From positions 310,001 to 374,000 of the forward strand of contig CANDOC010000003.1 in NCBI GenBank assembly GCA_947387575.1: DNA of 64,000 bases. Direction: 5' to 3'. The first letter of the stretch is position 1. Each line of letters opens with the position of its first letter. The notes under the pieces were generated by a model. That model did not search any database. It saw nothing but the letters and a program-made list of their open reading frames with translations, and was not told the origin of the DNA. The position numbers and the translations under genes are program-made. This document shows, piece after piece, positions 9,815 to 18,594 of this stretch. The stretch comes from Spongorhabdus nitratireducens. Lineage in GTDB: Bacteria > Pseudomonadota > Gammaproteobacteria > Pseudomonadales > Endozoicomonadaceae.

Positions 9815-10102
9815 ATGAAAAGTAAACTGATTGGCATTTTTGCCGGCCTGATCCTGAGTTCATCACTCGCTTTTGCTATTGATCCTGAAGAAAGAATTGA
9901 CCAGGACATGATCAATATCAATACAGCGACTGCTGAAGAAATGGATAAGGGTTTGAAAGGCGTCAGCATGAAGAAAGCTGAAGCTATCGTGAAGTACCGT
10001 GAAGAAAACGGTAATTTTGACTCTGCCGAAGACCTGCAGAAGGTTAAAGGTATTGGCGAAAGAACTGTTGAGTGGAATGAAAGAAGAATTATTGTTCAGT
10101 AA
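9815..10102 (+). CDS. ComEA-like helix-hairpin-helix protein, exported
   Basis: 95 residues. A signal peptide (MKSKLIGIFAGLILSSSLAFA) precedes a single ComEA-type double helix-hairpin-helix domain: ININTATAEEMDKGLKGVSMKKAEAIVKYREENGNF and LQKVKGIGERTVE. Proteins of this type bind double-stranded DNA in the periplasm and in many bacteria help pull DNA in during transformation. The short stand-alone form is common in Gammaproteobacteria, and its role in uptake is not proven for all of them. It faces pilA across a shared terminator, a suggestive but not decisive context for natural competence. Confidence 0.86.
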   Translation: MKSKLIGIFAGLILSSSLAFAIDPEERIDQDMININTATAEEMDKGLKGVSMKKAEAIVKYREENGNFDSAEDLQKVKGIGERTVEWNERRIIVQ

Positions 10103-10119
10103 TACTTTCTTCTTTACAT

Positions 10120-10150
10120 TAAAAAAGGCGCTTGAAGCGCCTTTTTTAAT
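10120..10150. terminator. Bidirectional terminator between comEA-like gene and pilA
   Basis: 15-base perfect arms (TTAAAAAAGGCGCTT and its complement) with A and T runs on both flanks, placed between convergent genes ending at 10102 and 10166. Confidence 0.9.
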
Positions 10151-10165
10151 GCCTGCTGTTACCCA

Positions 10166-10654
10166 TCAAGGTGTGAAGGTCGCAGCTCGACGGCAGTTCT
10201 GGGGCAGATACTTGTAAATCCCTGCGGTATCGGTGCCACAACGCCAGTTAATCACCGGACTGTTGATAATATCTGCACCACCCGAACTGTCTTCCGGCGT
10301 GAAGATCACATTGGCTGCATCCAGCACCGTATCACCGGTACCCCGAATAGCCACCTGAATCTTGCCATCACCACCCACGGTGACTGATTCAACATACTGA
10401 GAAGCCAGTGTTGCGGCCACACCCAAGCCGACTTCGGCATTGGTATCACAATCACCCACTGACGATGCTGAGATCAGACATTCGGTTACTGCAGTTTTAG
10501 CTGAAGCACCAAAAGAGATAACCTCGGCCATCTTGCTTCGCTTGGTGTAATCCTGATAAGCCGGAACGGCTACTGCTGCCAGGATGCCGATAATCGCTAC
10601 AACGATCATCAATTCAATCAGGGTAAAACCCTTCTGCTGCGTCATTCCTGACAT
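10166..10654 (-). CDS. pilA: Type IVa major-type pilin
   Basis: 162 residues from ATG 10654. The upstream in-frame ATG at 10669 is followed by AGGGAGG, which is itself the ribosome site for 10654, so the longer start is wrong. The short leader ends in KG, and PilD should cut before [27 protein letters not shown], the class IVa hydrophobic spine with Glu5. The C-terminal cysteine pair (WRC and PQNC) forms the D-loop disulfide and a second pair (ECL, DCD) lies in the middle. It is the structural subunit of a surface pilus for twitching, attachment or DNA uptake. A sigma-54 promoter lies 55 bases upstream, as for Pseudomonas pilA. Confidence 0.92.
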   Translation of the reverse strand: MSGMTQQKGFTLIELMIVVAIIGILAAVAVPAYQDYTKRSKMAEVISFGASAKTAVTECLISASSVGDCDTNAEVGLGVAATLASQYVESVTVGGDGKIQVAIRGTGDTVLDAANVIFTPEDSSGGADIINSPVINWRCGTDTAGIYKYLPQNCRRAATFTP

Positions 10655-10708
10655 AACAGCCTCCCTCATCCATGTGGAAGTTAATATCCTTGCTAGACAT
10701 TAATTAAG

Positions 10709-10724
10709 AGCAATGAATATGCCA
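10709..10724 (-). promoter_or_regulatory. Sigma-54 (RpoN) promoter of pilA
   Basis: On the minus strand TGGCATATTCATTGCT matches TGGCAC-N5-TTGCW, with GG and GC exactly ten bases apart. Transcription should start near 10697, about 43 bases before the pilA start. In Pseudomonas, pilA is transcribed by RpoN with the PilS-PilR system; pilSR are not in this window. Confidence 0.85.
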
Positions 10725-10901
10725 GAAATTAAAAACACCTTTGATTCGATGCTTTTAACTCCGAATGAGTATTTGAAGGCCTAAATCAATTATAAAAAGA
10801 AATAATTAATCGCAATATTGAATACTTTTTCATCCTCTATAAAAGAAACGAAATTAATTAACATTGTTGTTTTACGAAAAACGACACATCAACTGCTCTA
10901 T

Positions 10902-12116
10902 TTAGTCACTTCTCAAATCACTACTGGGCGATATTGGCGTCGGTAGCCGCCAGACAACAATGTACGTTGAAATAATAAAAGTCACGATAGCAATACTTTC
11001 AATTAACAGAGCGGTTTCATTCGCTATTTTTTCAGCAGACAACGCACCATAAGCCAGTAATAAGGCGAATTCACTGCTTTGCCCCAGTCGCAAACCCATT
11101 TCAGCCGCATTCCCTTTTGGCTCCCCGGATATGCCTTGTAGTAAAAAACGGAAAAGTAACGGTTTGAGGATCAGTACAATCAATGCACATAGCAAAACTT
11201 CAGGCCAGAACCGGGCAGTTACCAGAAGGTCAAACTGGGCCCCTATAGAAAAGAAAAACAGTATTAGAAAGAACTCCCTTAACGGCTTCAGCCCTTCCGC
11301 AATAACCAGAGATATCGGTGATGTTGCAACCGCAACCCCGGCAATAAAAGCACCAATTTCATGGGAAAGCCCAAGCATATCCGCTCCGGCTGCTGCAGAA
11401 AAACAGCCACCCAGCGAAACCAGAAAGATATACTCAGGAATCACATCAAATTTTGCCATCACCGGCAGTACAACATACCGAACAGCGAGCCAGACAACTG
11501 CAGCGAACAGCAGGGTTTTAAAAGGTAACAGCCATATATCCAGAGAGAGTCCTGGCTCCTTACTGTAAAGCAGCAGAATCGTCAGGATCGCGAGAATATC
11601 TTCCAGTAACAGAATACTGATCAGGACTTCGCCGGTGCGGCGATGGTGAAGGGTTGTTGTTGGAATCAGCTTGAGACTGATAACAGTACTGGAAAAGGAA
11701 AGCGCTATACCCGCCACCAGGGCTTCAATAAACGGCAGCCTGAACATTCCGTATAACAGCACCAGAATTCCTGCACCCGTTAAAGTGATGACAAGCAGTG
11801 TTACCAGAGCCGTATGCTTCAGTTGTTTGAGCAAATTTTTGGGATGCAGATGCAGTCCGAGCAAGAACATCAACAAAATAATGCCCATATGCGAAATGGC
11901 CTCAATATGCCCTGGATCAACAATAAGTCCTGTACCAAAAGGCCCTGCCACCAGCCCCAGAGCTATATAAGCCAGAATAATGGGTTGCTTTAACCAGACA
12001 AACAATGCCCCCAATACTGAAGCCCCGCCCATAATAATGGCCATTTCCAGTATCAGATTTTCGAACAGCACATGCACAACTAACACCTGAGATCTGATCA
12101 GGATGGATGTAGCCAA
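10902..12116 (-). CDS. CPA2-family monovalent cation:proton antiporter (KefB-type membrane domain)
   Basis: About 404 residues with 12 to 13 hydrophobic segments. Family signatures are FVWLKQPIILAYIALGLVAGPFG near the N-terminus, HMGIILLMFLLGLHLHPKNL, SFSSTVISLKLI, LSHEIGAFIAGVAVATSP and FFSIGAQFDL. It contains only the exchanger domain; the C-terminal TrkA-N regulatory domain of KefB/KefC is absent. It probably exchanges K+ or Na+ for protons across the inner membrane. The frame opens at a TTG (12116). A later start such as the GTG at 12071 would fit the family N-terminus better, so the exact start is open. Confidence 0.85.
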   Translation of the reverse strand: MATSILIRSQVLVVHVLFENLILEMAIIMGGASVLGALFVWLKQPIILAYIALGLVAGPFGTGLIVDPGHIEAISHMGIILLMFLLGLHLHPKNLLKQLKHTALVTLLVITLTGAGILVLLYGMFRLPFIEALVAGIALSFSSTVISLKLIPTTTLHHRRTGEVLISILLLEDILAILTILLLYSKEPGLSLDIWLLPFKTLLFAAVVWLAVRYVVLPVMAKFDVIPEYIFLVSLGGCFSAAAGADMLGLSHEIGAFIAGVAVATSPISLVIAEGLKPLREFFLILFFFSIGAQFDLLVTARFWPEVLLCALIVLILKPLLFRFLLQGISGEPKGNAAEMGLRLGQSSEFALLLAYGALSAEKIANETALLIESIAIVTFIISTYIVVWRLPTPISPSSDLRSD

Positions 12117-12237
12117 ATATAGATAAAGAACAAATGAAACTGTGTTGTCATGCAGTTATTTAAGGCAAAGTTATACTGTTCATGTCGAAAAGAGTGCTGC
12201 CGATAACCCCTTTCATGCCTGAAACAGAAACAAGATC

Positions 12238-12723
12238 ATGCACTATCGCGCACTGACTGGCCCACTGTTTATTGTTGCTGGAATACTGTGCCTGATACTT
12301 CTGCTGCTGATTGCATTTTCTGAACTACAGCGCTACTACACTCGCCTCGCAGACGAGTTTTATCAGCAGGACACCATCAGTGAAGAACGATTGCTGGTAA
12401 TGCATGATCAGCACTATCTACTGCAATCTGCAGAACTGACCCCTAACTGGCACCAGCTGCTGAATGACACCACAGGCCCTTATCAAAATCATCATTACAT
12501 CGGCTGGGATGCCGAGCTGGAAGAGATTCCGACCCGGGGCACTCCAACCATTAACCTGTATTACGAAGTCCGTTATCTCAGCGCAGCCACCTATGAAATA
12601 CTCAGCTTCCGCGGTTTATTTCCGCCACGCCTGATCCTCCGACAAGTCCGCCTTGGTCATCAACAGGAAGCTGATGACCAAGGCGGCGCACAGAAAATGG
12701 ACAATGCACTGGTTCAGAACTGA
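12238..12723 (+). CDS. Hypothetical single-span membrane protein
   Basis: 161 residues, not recognised. One strong membrane helix at about residues 8-28 (LFIVAGILCLILLLLIAF) is followed by a polar region of about 130 residues rich in Tyr, His and acidic residues, which would be periplasmic under an N-in topology. No known catalytic motif is seen. The downstream small gene overlaps its last 20 bases, so the two are probably co-translated. The codon use looks like the neighbours, which supports a real gene. Confidence 0.6.
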   Translation: MHYRALTGPLFIVAGILCLILLLLIAFSELQRYYTRLADEFYQQDTISEERLLVMHDQHYLLQSAELTPNWHQLLNDTTGPYQNHHYIGWDAELEEIPTRGTPTINLYYEVRYLSAATYEILSFRGLFPPRLILRQVRLGHQQEADDQGGAQKMDNALVQN

Positions 12724-13093
12724 TAACCTTTTCCCTCCTGTAACAAGCTTGCCTTTACTGGCAAGCCTGATTGCCGTGTCGGTGTCAGCCGGACCACGGG
12801 AGCAGTGGTATCAATCCGTCTGGTGCGATGGAAAAGGCGGAAAGTCAGAAGTATTACTGGAAGACCATCGACGTATCGACTGCCTGACAGACACCCATGC
12901 CATCGAAGTTGAGTTCGCTCGCAAATGGCCCGAGGCTATTGGCCAATCCCTTGGTTATGCTCGTAGCACGGGACGGCAGGCCGGTATCGTACTGGTACTA
13001 AAAAAGCCTGGAGATGAGGTTTACTGGAATGAAATGAATGTGGTGATTGATCATTTCAAACTGCCTATTACTGTATGGAAGCTGGGCCCCTGA
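12704..13093 (+). CDS. Small secreted protein, possible PD-(D/E)XK-like fold
   Basis: About 129 residues from ATG 12704. The frame is open to 12653, with another ATG at 12674 preceded by AGGAAG. Residues 10-30 look like a signal peptide ending SVSAG. The mature part contains WYQSVWCDGKGG and RRIDCLTDTHAIEVEFARKWPEAIGQSLGYARSTG, then GIVLVLKKPGD. From memory this matches a widespread family of small proteobacterial secreted proteins. The D...E-V-E...Q spacing resembles the core of PD-(D/E)XK nucleases, but I cannot show nuclease activity. It overlaps the preceding gene by 20 bases. Confidence 0.65.
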   Translation: MHWFRTDNLFPPVTSLPLLASLIAVSVSAGPREQWYQSVWCDGKGGKSEVLLEDHRRIDCLTDTHAIEVEFARKWPEAIGQSLGYARSTGRQAGIVLVLKKPGDEVYWNEMNVVIDHFKLPITVWKLGP

Positions 13094-13212
13094 GTTCGTA
13101 TCCAACTCACCTGACCTTGCCTGTTGCACGCAAAGTATGAGGGTATAGCAACAATTATGTCTCCAGTGATAACCGGTTATGCTCTTGAATTCGTGATTAC
13201 CCAGAGACTGCC

Positions 13213-13743
13213 GTGCCCCGTATCCGTTACCTGCCGACTATCATCATTGCTCTACTGACAGGCTGTACATCATCCGATCAGATGCAAACATCTTCAAATC
13301 ATTCAGTGATCGTCGGTAAGGTGGAGTCTGCCACATTGCCACATCTCGGTATAAGGCTACCCGCCTTAATGGATACGGGGGCAGGACTTTCGGTGCTGGA
13401 TGTTGAAGATTACCAGTTAATACAAGGTTCCCGCGGCAAGCGCATTCGATTCACCATTGTCGTCAGGCATCAGCGTCGTACGACTTCCTACGAACTCCCG
13501 GTCAAGCGCTACACCTCCATGCTAACGAGTGCCGGTATGCTGGAGAAAAAACCTGTTGTCACTCTTAGGGTGAAAATAGGCCCACTTACTGCAGATATTG
13601 ATACCATCCTTGCCGAAAGGGATGACCGACTACTGCCAGTTGTTATTGGTCGTAACTTTCTGGCCGGACGTGCACTTGTCGACTCAGGCCGTCAACAGAG
13701 AGTGACACGAAAGCTACCACGCTCTACTGAAGCACCCATGTAG
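13213..13743 (+). CDS. Retropepsin-like aspartic protease, putative lipoprotein
   Basis: 176 residues from a GTG. The N-terminus has a lipobox (ALLTGC, Cys18), so it is probably a lipoprotein anchored in the outer membrane or periplasm. ALMDTGAGLSVLDVEDY (Asp54-Thr-Gly) is the single catalytic loop of a retropepsin, and LLPVVIGRNFLAGRALVDSG is the C-terminal signature of the RimB/COG4067 (so-called ATP-dependent zinc protease) family. Between them is the expected RIRFTIVV strand. As in retroviral proteases it would have to dimerise. The substrate is unknown. It stands alone, with gaps of 120 and 182 bases. Confidence 0.75.
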   Translation: MPRIRYLPTIIIALLTGCTSSDQMQTSSNHSVIVGKVESATLPHLGIRLPALMDTGAGLSVLDVEDYQLIQGSRGKRIRFTIVVRHQRRTTSYELPVKRYTSMLTSAGMLEKKPVVTLRVKIGPLTADIDTILAERDDRLLPVVIGRNFLAGRALVDSGRQQRVTRKLPRSTEAPM

Positions 13744-13925
13744 TGGATTCACGTCGCTTCACCGCAATTAACACTGCTTTACCTGTGACTCAGGCATCAG
13801 CTAACATGCGCCAAGATCAAATATAAGAACGACTCCCCCGATTTTTTAATCCCGTTCATGCCCGTTGATCCCAAACAATAAACCTATCAATACAACACTG
13901 CTTTCAGCTTGCACAGGAAGACCCT

Positions 13926-14972
13926 ATGGCTGCAGCCTTTCCTGCTATCTCTGCATACTTAACCCGAAAATCCGTTACACCGTCACTGAAGGTCTATTTC
14001 ATTGATGCCATGGGCTATATGGCACTGGGCCTGTTTGCCAGTCTGTTAACCGGCTCGATACTGGCAACACTGGGCCGACAGTTTGATATTGCCTTTCTGA
14101 GTGAAACACTCTGGCCCATAGCTCGCAGCATGACCGGACCGGCCATTGCTGTTGCCGTCGCCAGTGCCTTGAAAGCACCACCATTAGTTTTATTTGCTTC
14201 AACAGTCTGCGGTGCAGCCGGTGCCGCAGCTGGCGGCCCGGTTGGTGCTTTTGTAGCAGCCGTTATTGGTACCGAATTCGGCAAGCTGATTGCCGGAGAA
14301 ACGCCGGTTGATATTCTGGTAACACCAGCAACAACACTGCTGACTGGAGTACTGACAGCACAATTGGTCGGCCCCTGGATTGGTGGACTGATGGACAGTC
14401 TGGGAGAGTTCATCAGCTACTCTACCCATTTGCAGCCACTGCTTATGGGCAGTTTGTTGGCAGTCATTATGGGTGTCTGTCTGACCCTCCCTATCAGTAG
14501 TGCGGCCATTGCCATTATGCTGAGTCTCGACGGGCTGGCAGCCGGTGCAGCCACAGTAGGTTGTGCCACCCAGATGGTCGGCTTTGCGGTGATGAGTTTC
14601 AGGGAAAATGGCTGGGGTGGTGTTGTTGCCCAGGGTATCGGCACCTCGATGATCCAGATGCCCAATATTATCCGGAATCCTCTGATCTGGGTTCCGCCAA
14701 TTTTGACTTCAGCAATCCTTGGTCCGTTCGCCACGGTGGTCTTCAAATTGGAAAACACACCACTGGGCGCCGGTATGGGCACATCAGGCCTGGTTGGACA
14801 GCTGGAAACCTTTGCCGCCATGCTGCCTTCTACCGAAAATACCCTTTGGCTAACAGGCATCATTATCCTGATGCATATTGTTCTGCCTGCCCTGCTTTGT
14901 CTAGGGGTTGCCGGGGTGATGCGTCGCATGGGCCTGATCCATATCGGTGATATGAAGCTGAAGCTTTCCTGA
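13926..14972 (+). CDS. PTS EIIC-type membrane permease (PTS_EIIC_2 family), stand-alone
   Basis: 348 residues, about ten membrane segments. The conserved blocks KAPPLVLFASTVCGAAGAAAGGPVGAF, IGTEFGKLIAGETPVDILVTP, LQPLLMGSLLAVIMG, CATQMVGFAVMSFRENGWGG, MIQMPNIIRNPLIWVPP and AGMGTSGLVGQ identify the PTS_EIIC_2 group. Members are annotated as phosphotransferase sugar permeases, yet no IIA or IIB partner is fused or adjacent, so phosphotransfer-coupled sugar import is doubtful and the true substrate is unknown. Some membrane helices are very rich in Gly and Ala. Confidence 0.82.
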   Translation: MAAAFPAISAYLTRKSVTPSLKVYFIDAMGYMALGLFASLLTGSILATLGRQFDIAFLSETLWPIARSMTGPAIAVAVASALKAPPLVLFASTVCGAAGAAAGGPVGAFVAAVIGTEFGKLIAGETPVDILVTPATTLLTGVLTAQLVGPWIGGLMDSLGEFISYSTHLQPLLMGSLLAVIMGVCLTLPISSAAIAIMLSLDGLAAGAATVGCATQMVGFAVMSFRENGWGGVVAQGIGTSMIQMPNIIRNPLIWVPPILTSAILGPFATVVFKLENTPLGAGMGTSGLVGQLETFAAMLPSTENTLWLTGIIILMHIVLPALLCLGVAGVMRRMGLIHIGDMKLKLS

Positions 14973-14980
14973 TTTTTAAA

Positions 14981-15013
14981 GGGCCCTGGAGCGAGTTGTT
15001 ACTCACAGGGCCC
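14981..15013 (+). terminator. Hairpin after the EIIC-type gene, probable terminator
   Basis: GGGCCCTG (14981-14988) pairs perfectly with CAGGGCCC (15006-15013), with an inner GAGT/ACTC stem. There is no immediate T run, so termination efficiency is uncertain. Confidence 0.55.
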
Positions 15014-15169
15014 GACTTCTCCACTCGACAGCTTCCCCAGTTTTTTTTAATGTAGATTTATCGGCGCAATTTCCTGTCCTGCTGACTCATCAAGCTGACC
15101 GTTGTTTTGTCAGAAGCCATTGCTTCAGAGCCCATTGTGCCGGCCATAACACAAAACAGCGGTGCTCAT

Positions 15170-16870
15170 ATGCCAGAAATCAAACTGACCGGTTTGGCCC
15201 GTCGCCTGGTTCTCGACAAGCTGATTGATGAGAATACAGCCAAGGATATTGCGGCCGATGCTGCCCGGCACAAGGTCGCTTTCGTCTCCCAGCTGGTAGA
15301 AAACGGGGCCATTGATGCCCGTAAACTGGCCGAAGTTTGTTCCGATGAATTCGGCATGCCACTACTGGATCTGGATTCTTTCGATCCGGATCAGCTGCCC
15401 CGCGAAATTGTGGATGAGAAACTTATTCGCAAGCACCACCTGCTTCCCCTGCTACAGCGTGGCAACAAACTTTTTCTAGCTGCTTCCGATCCGGCCGCCA
15501 TGTCCGGTATTGATGAAATCCGCTTCAACACCGGACTACAGATCGATATTGTCCTGGTTGAAGAAAACAAGCTGGCACGCCTGATTGACCTGCTGCTGGA
15601 CGGAGCTGACCAGGCGCTGGCCGGACTGGATAACGATGAGCTGGATAATCTGGATACCGTCGATGCTAGTGATGCAGCCGATGCATCGGCATCTTCTGAT
15701 GAGGCTAATGATGCGCCGGTAGTACGCTTCGTCAACAAGATGCTGCTGTCCGCCATCAAGAAAGGTGCTTCTGACCTTCACTTTGAGCCTTACGAACGCA
15801 GTTACCGGATCCGTTTCCGTACCGATGGTGTACTTGAGGAAGCTGCTCGACCACCCATCGGTCTGTCCCCAAAGCTTTCATCCCGCTTGAAAATTATGGC
15901 CGGGCTCGATATTTCCGAGCGCCGCAAACCGCAGGATGGTCGAATCAAACTGAAGCTGTCCAAAAGCAAAGCCATTGATTTTCGTGTGAACACTTTGCCA
16001 ACCCTCTGGGGTGAGAAAATCGTACTGCGTATTCTGGATCCTTCCAGTGCCAAGATGGGTATTGATGCCCTTGGTTATGAAGAGCACCAGAAGGAAATGT
16101 ACCTTGAGGCTCTTCACCAGCCCCAGGGCATGATTCTGGTAACCGGCCCGACCGGCTCCGGTAAAACCGTCTCGCTCTATACCGGCCTGAACATTCTCAA
16201 CACCGTCGAGCGCAATATATCCACAGCGGAAGACCCGGTGGAAATTAACCTGGAAGGTATCAACCAGGTTAACGTTAACCCCAAGCAGGGACTGGACTTT
16301 GCCCAGGCTCTGCGTGCCTTCCTGCGTCAGGATCCGGATATCATCATGGTGGGTGAGATTCGGGATCTGGAAACCGCCAATATTGCTATCAAGGCGGCCC
16401 AGACCGGTCATATGGTGATGTCGACCCTGCACACCAACTCCGCCGCAGAAACCCTGACCCGACTGATGAATATGGGGGTACCGGCATTCAATATTGCCAC
16501 CTCGATTTCATTGATTATTGCCCAGCGACTGGCTCGCCGGTTATGTAACGCCTGCAAGGAAAAAGTCGAGATTCCGGTGGAAACCCTGCTCGAAGAAGGC
16601 TTCACAGAGGAACAGGCTCAGAGCGCCGAACTTTACGCTCCTCAGGGCTGCCGGGAATGTAACAAGGGCTTCAAGGGCCGGGTGGGTATCTATGAAGTGG
16701 TTTCCATCACCCAAGGTATGCAGCAGATCATTATGTCTGAAGGCAACTCACTTGAGATCGCAGCCCAAGCAGAGAAAGAAGGCTTTAATAGCCTGCGCCA
16801 ATCCGGCATTCTGAAGGCTTTAGCTGGTGTAACCTCACTAGAGGAGGTTAACCGGGTGACACAGGATTAA
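15170..16870 (+). CDS. pilB: Type IV pilus assembly ATPase PilB
   Basis: 566 residues from ATG 15170; the frame also opens at a TTG at 15107 that would add 21 residues. The start MPEIKLTGLARRLVLDKLI is family-like. The N-terminal MshEN-type domains, which bind cyclic di-GMP in some homologues, run to about residue 170. The ATPase has Walker A GPTGSGKT near residue 325, the Asp box, Walker B DPDIIMVGEIRD and the His box STLHTNSAAETLTRL. A tetracysteine zinc site follows (CNAC, then CREC). It powers pilus extension. In Pseudomonas pilB heads pilBCD; here cca follows, so PilC and PilD must be encoded elsewhere. Confidence 0.93.
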   Translation: MPEIKLTGLARRLVLDKLIDENTAKDIAADAARHKVAFVSQLVENGAIDARKLAEVCSDEFGMPLLDLDSFDPDQLPREIVDEKLIRKHHLLPLLQRGNKLFLAASDPAAMSGIDEIRFNTGLQIDIVLVEENKLARLIDLLLDGADQALAGLDNDELDNLDTVDASDAADASASSDEANDAPVVRFVNKMLLSAIKKGASDLHFEPYERSYRIRFRTDGVLEEAARPPIGLSPKLSSRLKIMAGLDISERRKPQDGRIKLKLSKSKAIDFRVNTLPTLWGEKIVLRILDPSSAKMGIDALGYEEHQKEMYLEALHQPQGMILVTGPTGSGKTVSLYTGLNILNTVERNISTAEDPVEINLEGINQVNVNPKQGLDFAQALRAFLRQDPDIIMVGEIRDLETANIAIKAAQTGHMVMSTLHTNSAAETLTRLMNMGVPAFNIATSISLIIAQRLARRLCNACKEKVEIPVETLLEEGFTEEQAQSAELYAPQGCRECNKGFKGRVGIYEVVSITQGMQQIIMSEGNSLEIAAQAEKEGFNSLRQSGILKALAGVTSLEEVNRVTQD

Positions 16871-16932
16871 ATGTCTGGAGACTTAGGATATGATGCGGCT
16901 TTAAACCGACATCTATCTAAGTCAGTTCATCT

Positions 16933-18078
16933 ATGGAAATTTATCTCGTCGGCGGTGCCGTTCGTGACCAGTTACTGGGTGTTCCGGTCAAAGACCGGGA
17001 CTGGGTTGTGGTCGGAGCTACCCCGGATCAGCTGCGAAAACAGGGCTTCAAACCGGTGGGCCAGGACTTTCCGGTTTTTCTCCACCCCGAAACCAGCGAA
17101 GAATATGCACTGGCCCGGACCGAACGAAAGTCCGGTCATGGCTATGGCGGCTTTACCTTTTATACTGCACCGGATGTTTCTCTGGAGGATGACCTCTGCC
17201 GCCGGGATCTGACAATCAATGCTATCGCTCAAAGCGATGACGGCACTCTCTTTGATCCGTTCAACGGCCAGCAGGACCTGAAAGATCGCAAGTTACGCCA
17301 TGTCTCGGCAGCATTTGAAGAAGACCCTTTAAGAGTATTGCGAGTAGCTCGTTTTACAGCTCGCTTCAGCCATCTGGGTTTTACGGTTGCCGATGAAACA
17401 ATGGAGCTGATGCAACGCATGACCCGGTCCGGTGAAGTAGACTGGCTGGTTGCCGAGCGAGTCTGGCAGGAAACCGAGCGAGCATTGGGCGAAGTCACAC
17501 CTTCCGTTTACTTCCGCGTATTGCAGCAAGTCGGCGCTCTGGAAAAACTGATGCCCTTTATTGCTCGCCGGATTCAGCAAGCACCCGAATTACTGAATAA
17601 ACTGGACAAGGCCGCTCAGGCTGGCAGCTCTGGAGAAGTCCGCTTTGCACTGCTCTGCTCACCTGACGCGGACAACAGTAAAGCCAGTAAGAAAGAAGTA
17701 ACCGAATGCTGTCGTCAGCTGAAGTCACCACAGTTATATCTGCAGCTGGCAGAACTGACTGCGGGACACTGGCATACATGGTCCGGGCTGGATGAATTGA
17801 GTCCAGACAATGCAGAGTCATTCTTTCTACTACTGGAAAAAGCGGATGCAATCCGTCGCCCGGAACGGTTTGAAAGCTTGCTCCAGGTTTTTGAATATCT
17901 GGCCAGTGATAACGAAAGCAGCATGCTACGTAACAAACAATTATTGGATGCAGTTGGTGCAGTCAAACAGGTTACAGCACAAGAGCTGATTTCTCAGGGC
18001 TTTAAAGGGAAGGAACTGGGAGAGCAAATTCGCAAGGCCAGAATCGCAGCTATTCAGCAGCTAGTTTCCAACATATAA
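16933..18078 (+). CDS. cca: CCA-adding tRNA nucleotidyltransferase
   Basis: 381 residues. MEIYLVGGAVRDQLLG is the class II nucleotidyltransferase signature, VKDRDWVVVGAT carries the catalytic DxD aspartates, and RRDLTINAIA and EEDPLRVLRVARFTARF belong to the neck and head domains. It adds or repairs the 3' CCA of tRNAs from CTP and ATP. The C-terminal HD phosphohydrolase domain of E. coli Cca (412 residues) is not recognisable here; no HD motif is seen. The gene lies 62 bases after pilB and converges with folK-folB, as in Pseudomonas, where folB-folK-cca are neighbours. Confidence 0.93.
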   Translation: MEIYLVGGAVRDQLLGVPVKDRDWVVVGATPDQLRKQGFKPVGQDFPVFLHPETSEEYALARTERKSGHGYGGFTFYTAPDVSLEDDLCRRDLTINAIAQSDDGTLFDPFNGQQDLKDRKLRHVSAAFEEDPLRVLRVARFTARFSHLGFTVADETMELMQRMTRSGEVDWLVAERVWQETERALGEVTPSVYFRVLQQVGALEKLMPFIARRIQQAPELLNKLDKAAQAGSSGEVRFALLCSPDADNSKASKKEVTECCRQLKSPQLYLQLAELTAGHWHTWSGLDELSPDNAESFFLLLEKADAIRRPERFESLLQVFEYLASDNESSMLRNKQLLDAVGAVKQVTAQELISQGFKGKELGEQIRKARIAAIQQLVSNI

Positions 18079-18083
18079 GATCA

Positions 18084-18113
18084 TGATGCCGGATTTAAAG
18101 AGTCCGGCATCAT
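18084..18113. terminator. Hairpin between convergent cca and folK
   Basis: Perfect 11-base arms ATGATGCCGGA / TCCGGCATCAT with an eight-base loop, placed between two convergent genes. The T run is short on both sides. Confidence 0.7.
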
Positions 18114-18120
18114 TTACACA

Positions 18121-18594
18121 TCACAACCAGACGGGTTCAATCCCGACGCTGCAATTATCTTCCAGCAACAGGCTTTCTGTTTCCGCCGCAAATTTTTGTC
18201 CATCGACGTTCGACTGCAGTTCATTGAGCAGCGGCTCAAACCAGGGATCACAATCCAGCTCATCAGCATAGAGCAAACCATCCTCCGCTTCGATCTGCAG
18301 CATATCAATATCAGCCGTGATATCAGATCGTCCGGGAAAACGTCCCAGTTGTCGTTCAGTTTCTTTGGTCCAGCGTTTGAGTTCTGCCGGTTTCAGTTCA
18401 GATTCAAACTGAACGACAGCATTCAAATAGTGAGAAGAGGAAGTTGAAGCGGGGAGATCGCCGACCGGGCTGGTCCAGCAGATACGACTGAGATAAATCC
18501 GTCCAAAACGTTGCCGCAAGGCATTGATCATGGCGGTCATATTTTGTTTCGGGCTGGCATTGCTACCCAGCCCGAGGCTATATCGATACTTCAC
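18121..18594 (-). CDS. folK: 6-hydroxymethyl-7,8-dihydropterin pyrophosphokinase
   Basis: 157 residues. YSLGLGSNASPKQNM is the HPPK N-terminus, and GRFPGRSDITADIDMLQIE corresponds to the HPPK signature (R...G...DIDLL), with the two Mg-binding aspartates in DITADIDML. The family more often has RxxRWGPRTIDIDLL, so this is a divergent version. It transfers pyrophosphate from ATP to hydroxymethyl-dihydropterin in folate synthesis, just before FolP (39.1 kb here). Its ATG overlaps the folB stop by four bases, so folB-folK are coupled. Confidence 0.85.
   Translation of the reverse strand: MKYRYSLGLGSNASPKQNMTAMINALRQRFGRIYLSRICWTSPVGDLPASTSSSHYLNAVVQFESELKPAELKRWTKETERQLGRFPGRSDITADIDMLQIEAEDGLLYADELDCDPWFEPLLNELQSNVDGQKFAAETESLLLEDNCSVGIEPVWL

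Noticed and set aside
16871-17212. 113-codon frame overlapping the start of cca
   Set aside because: It lies in another frame over cca, has no family features, and the cca start is certain from its conserved N-terminus.
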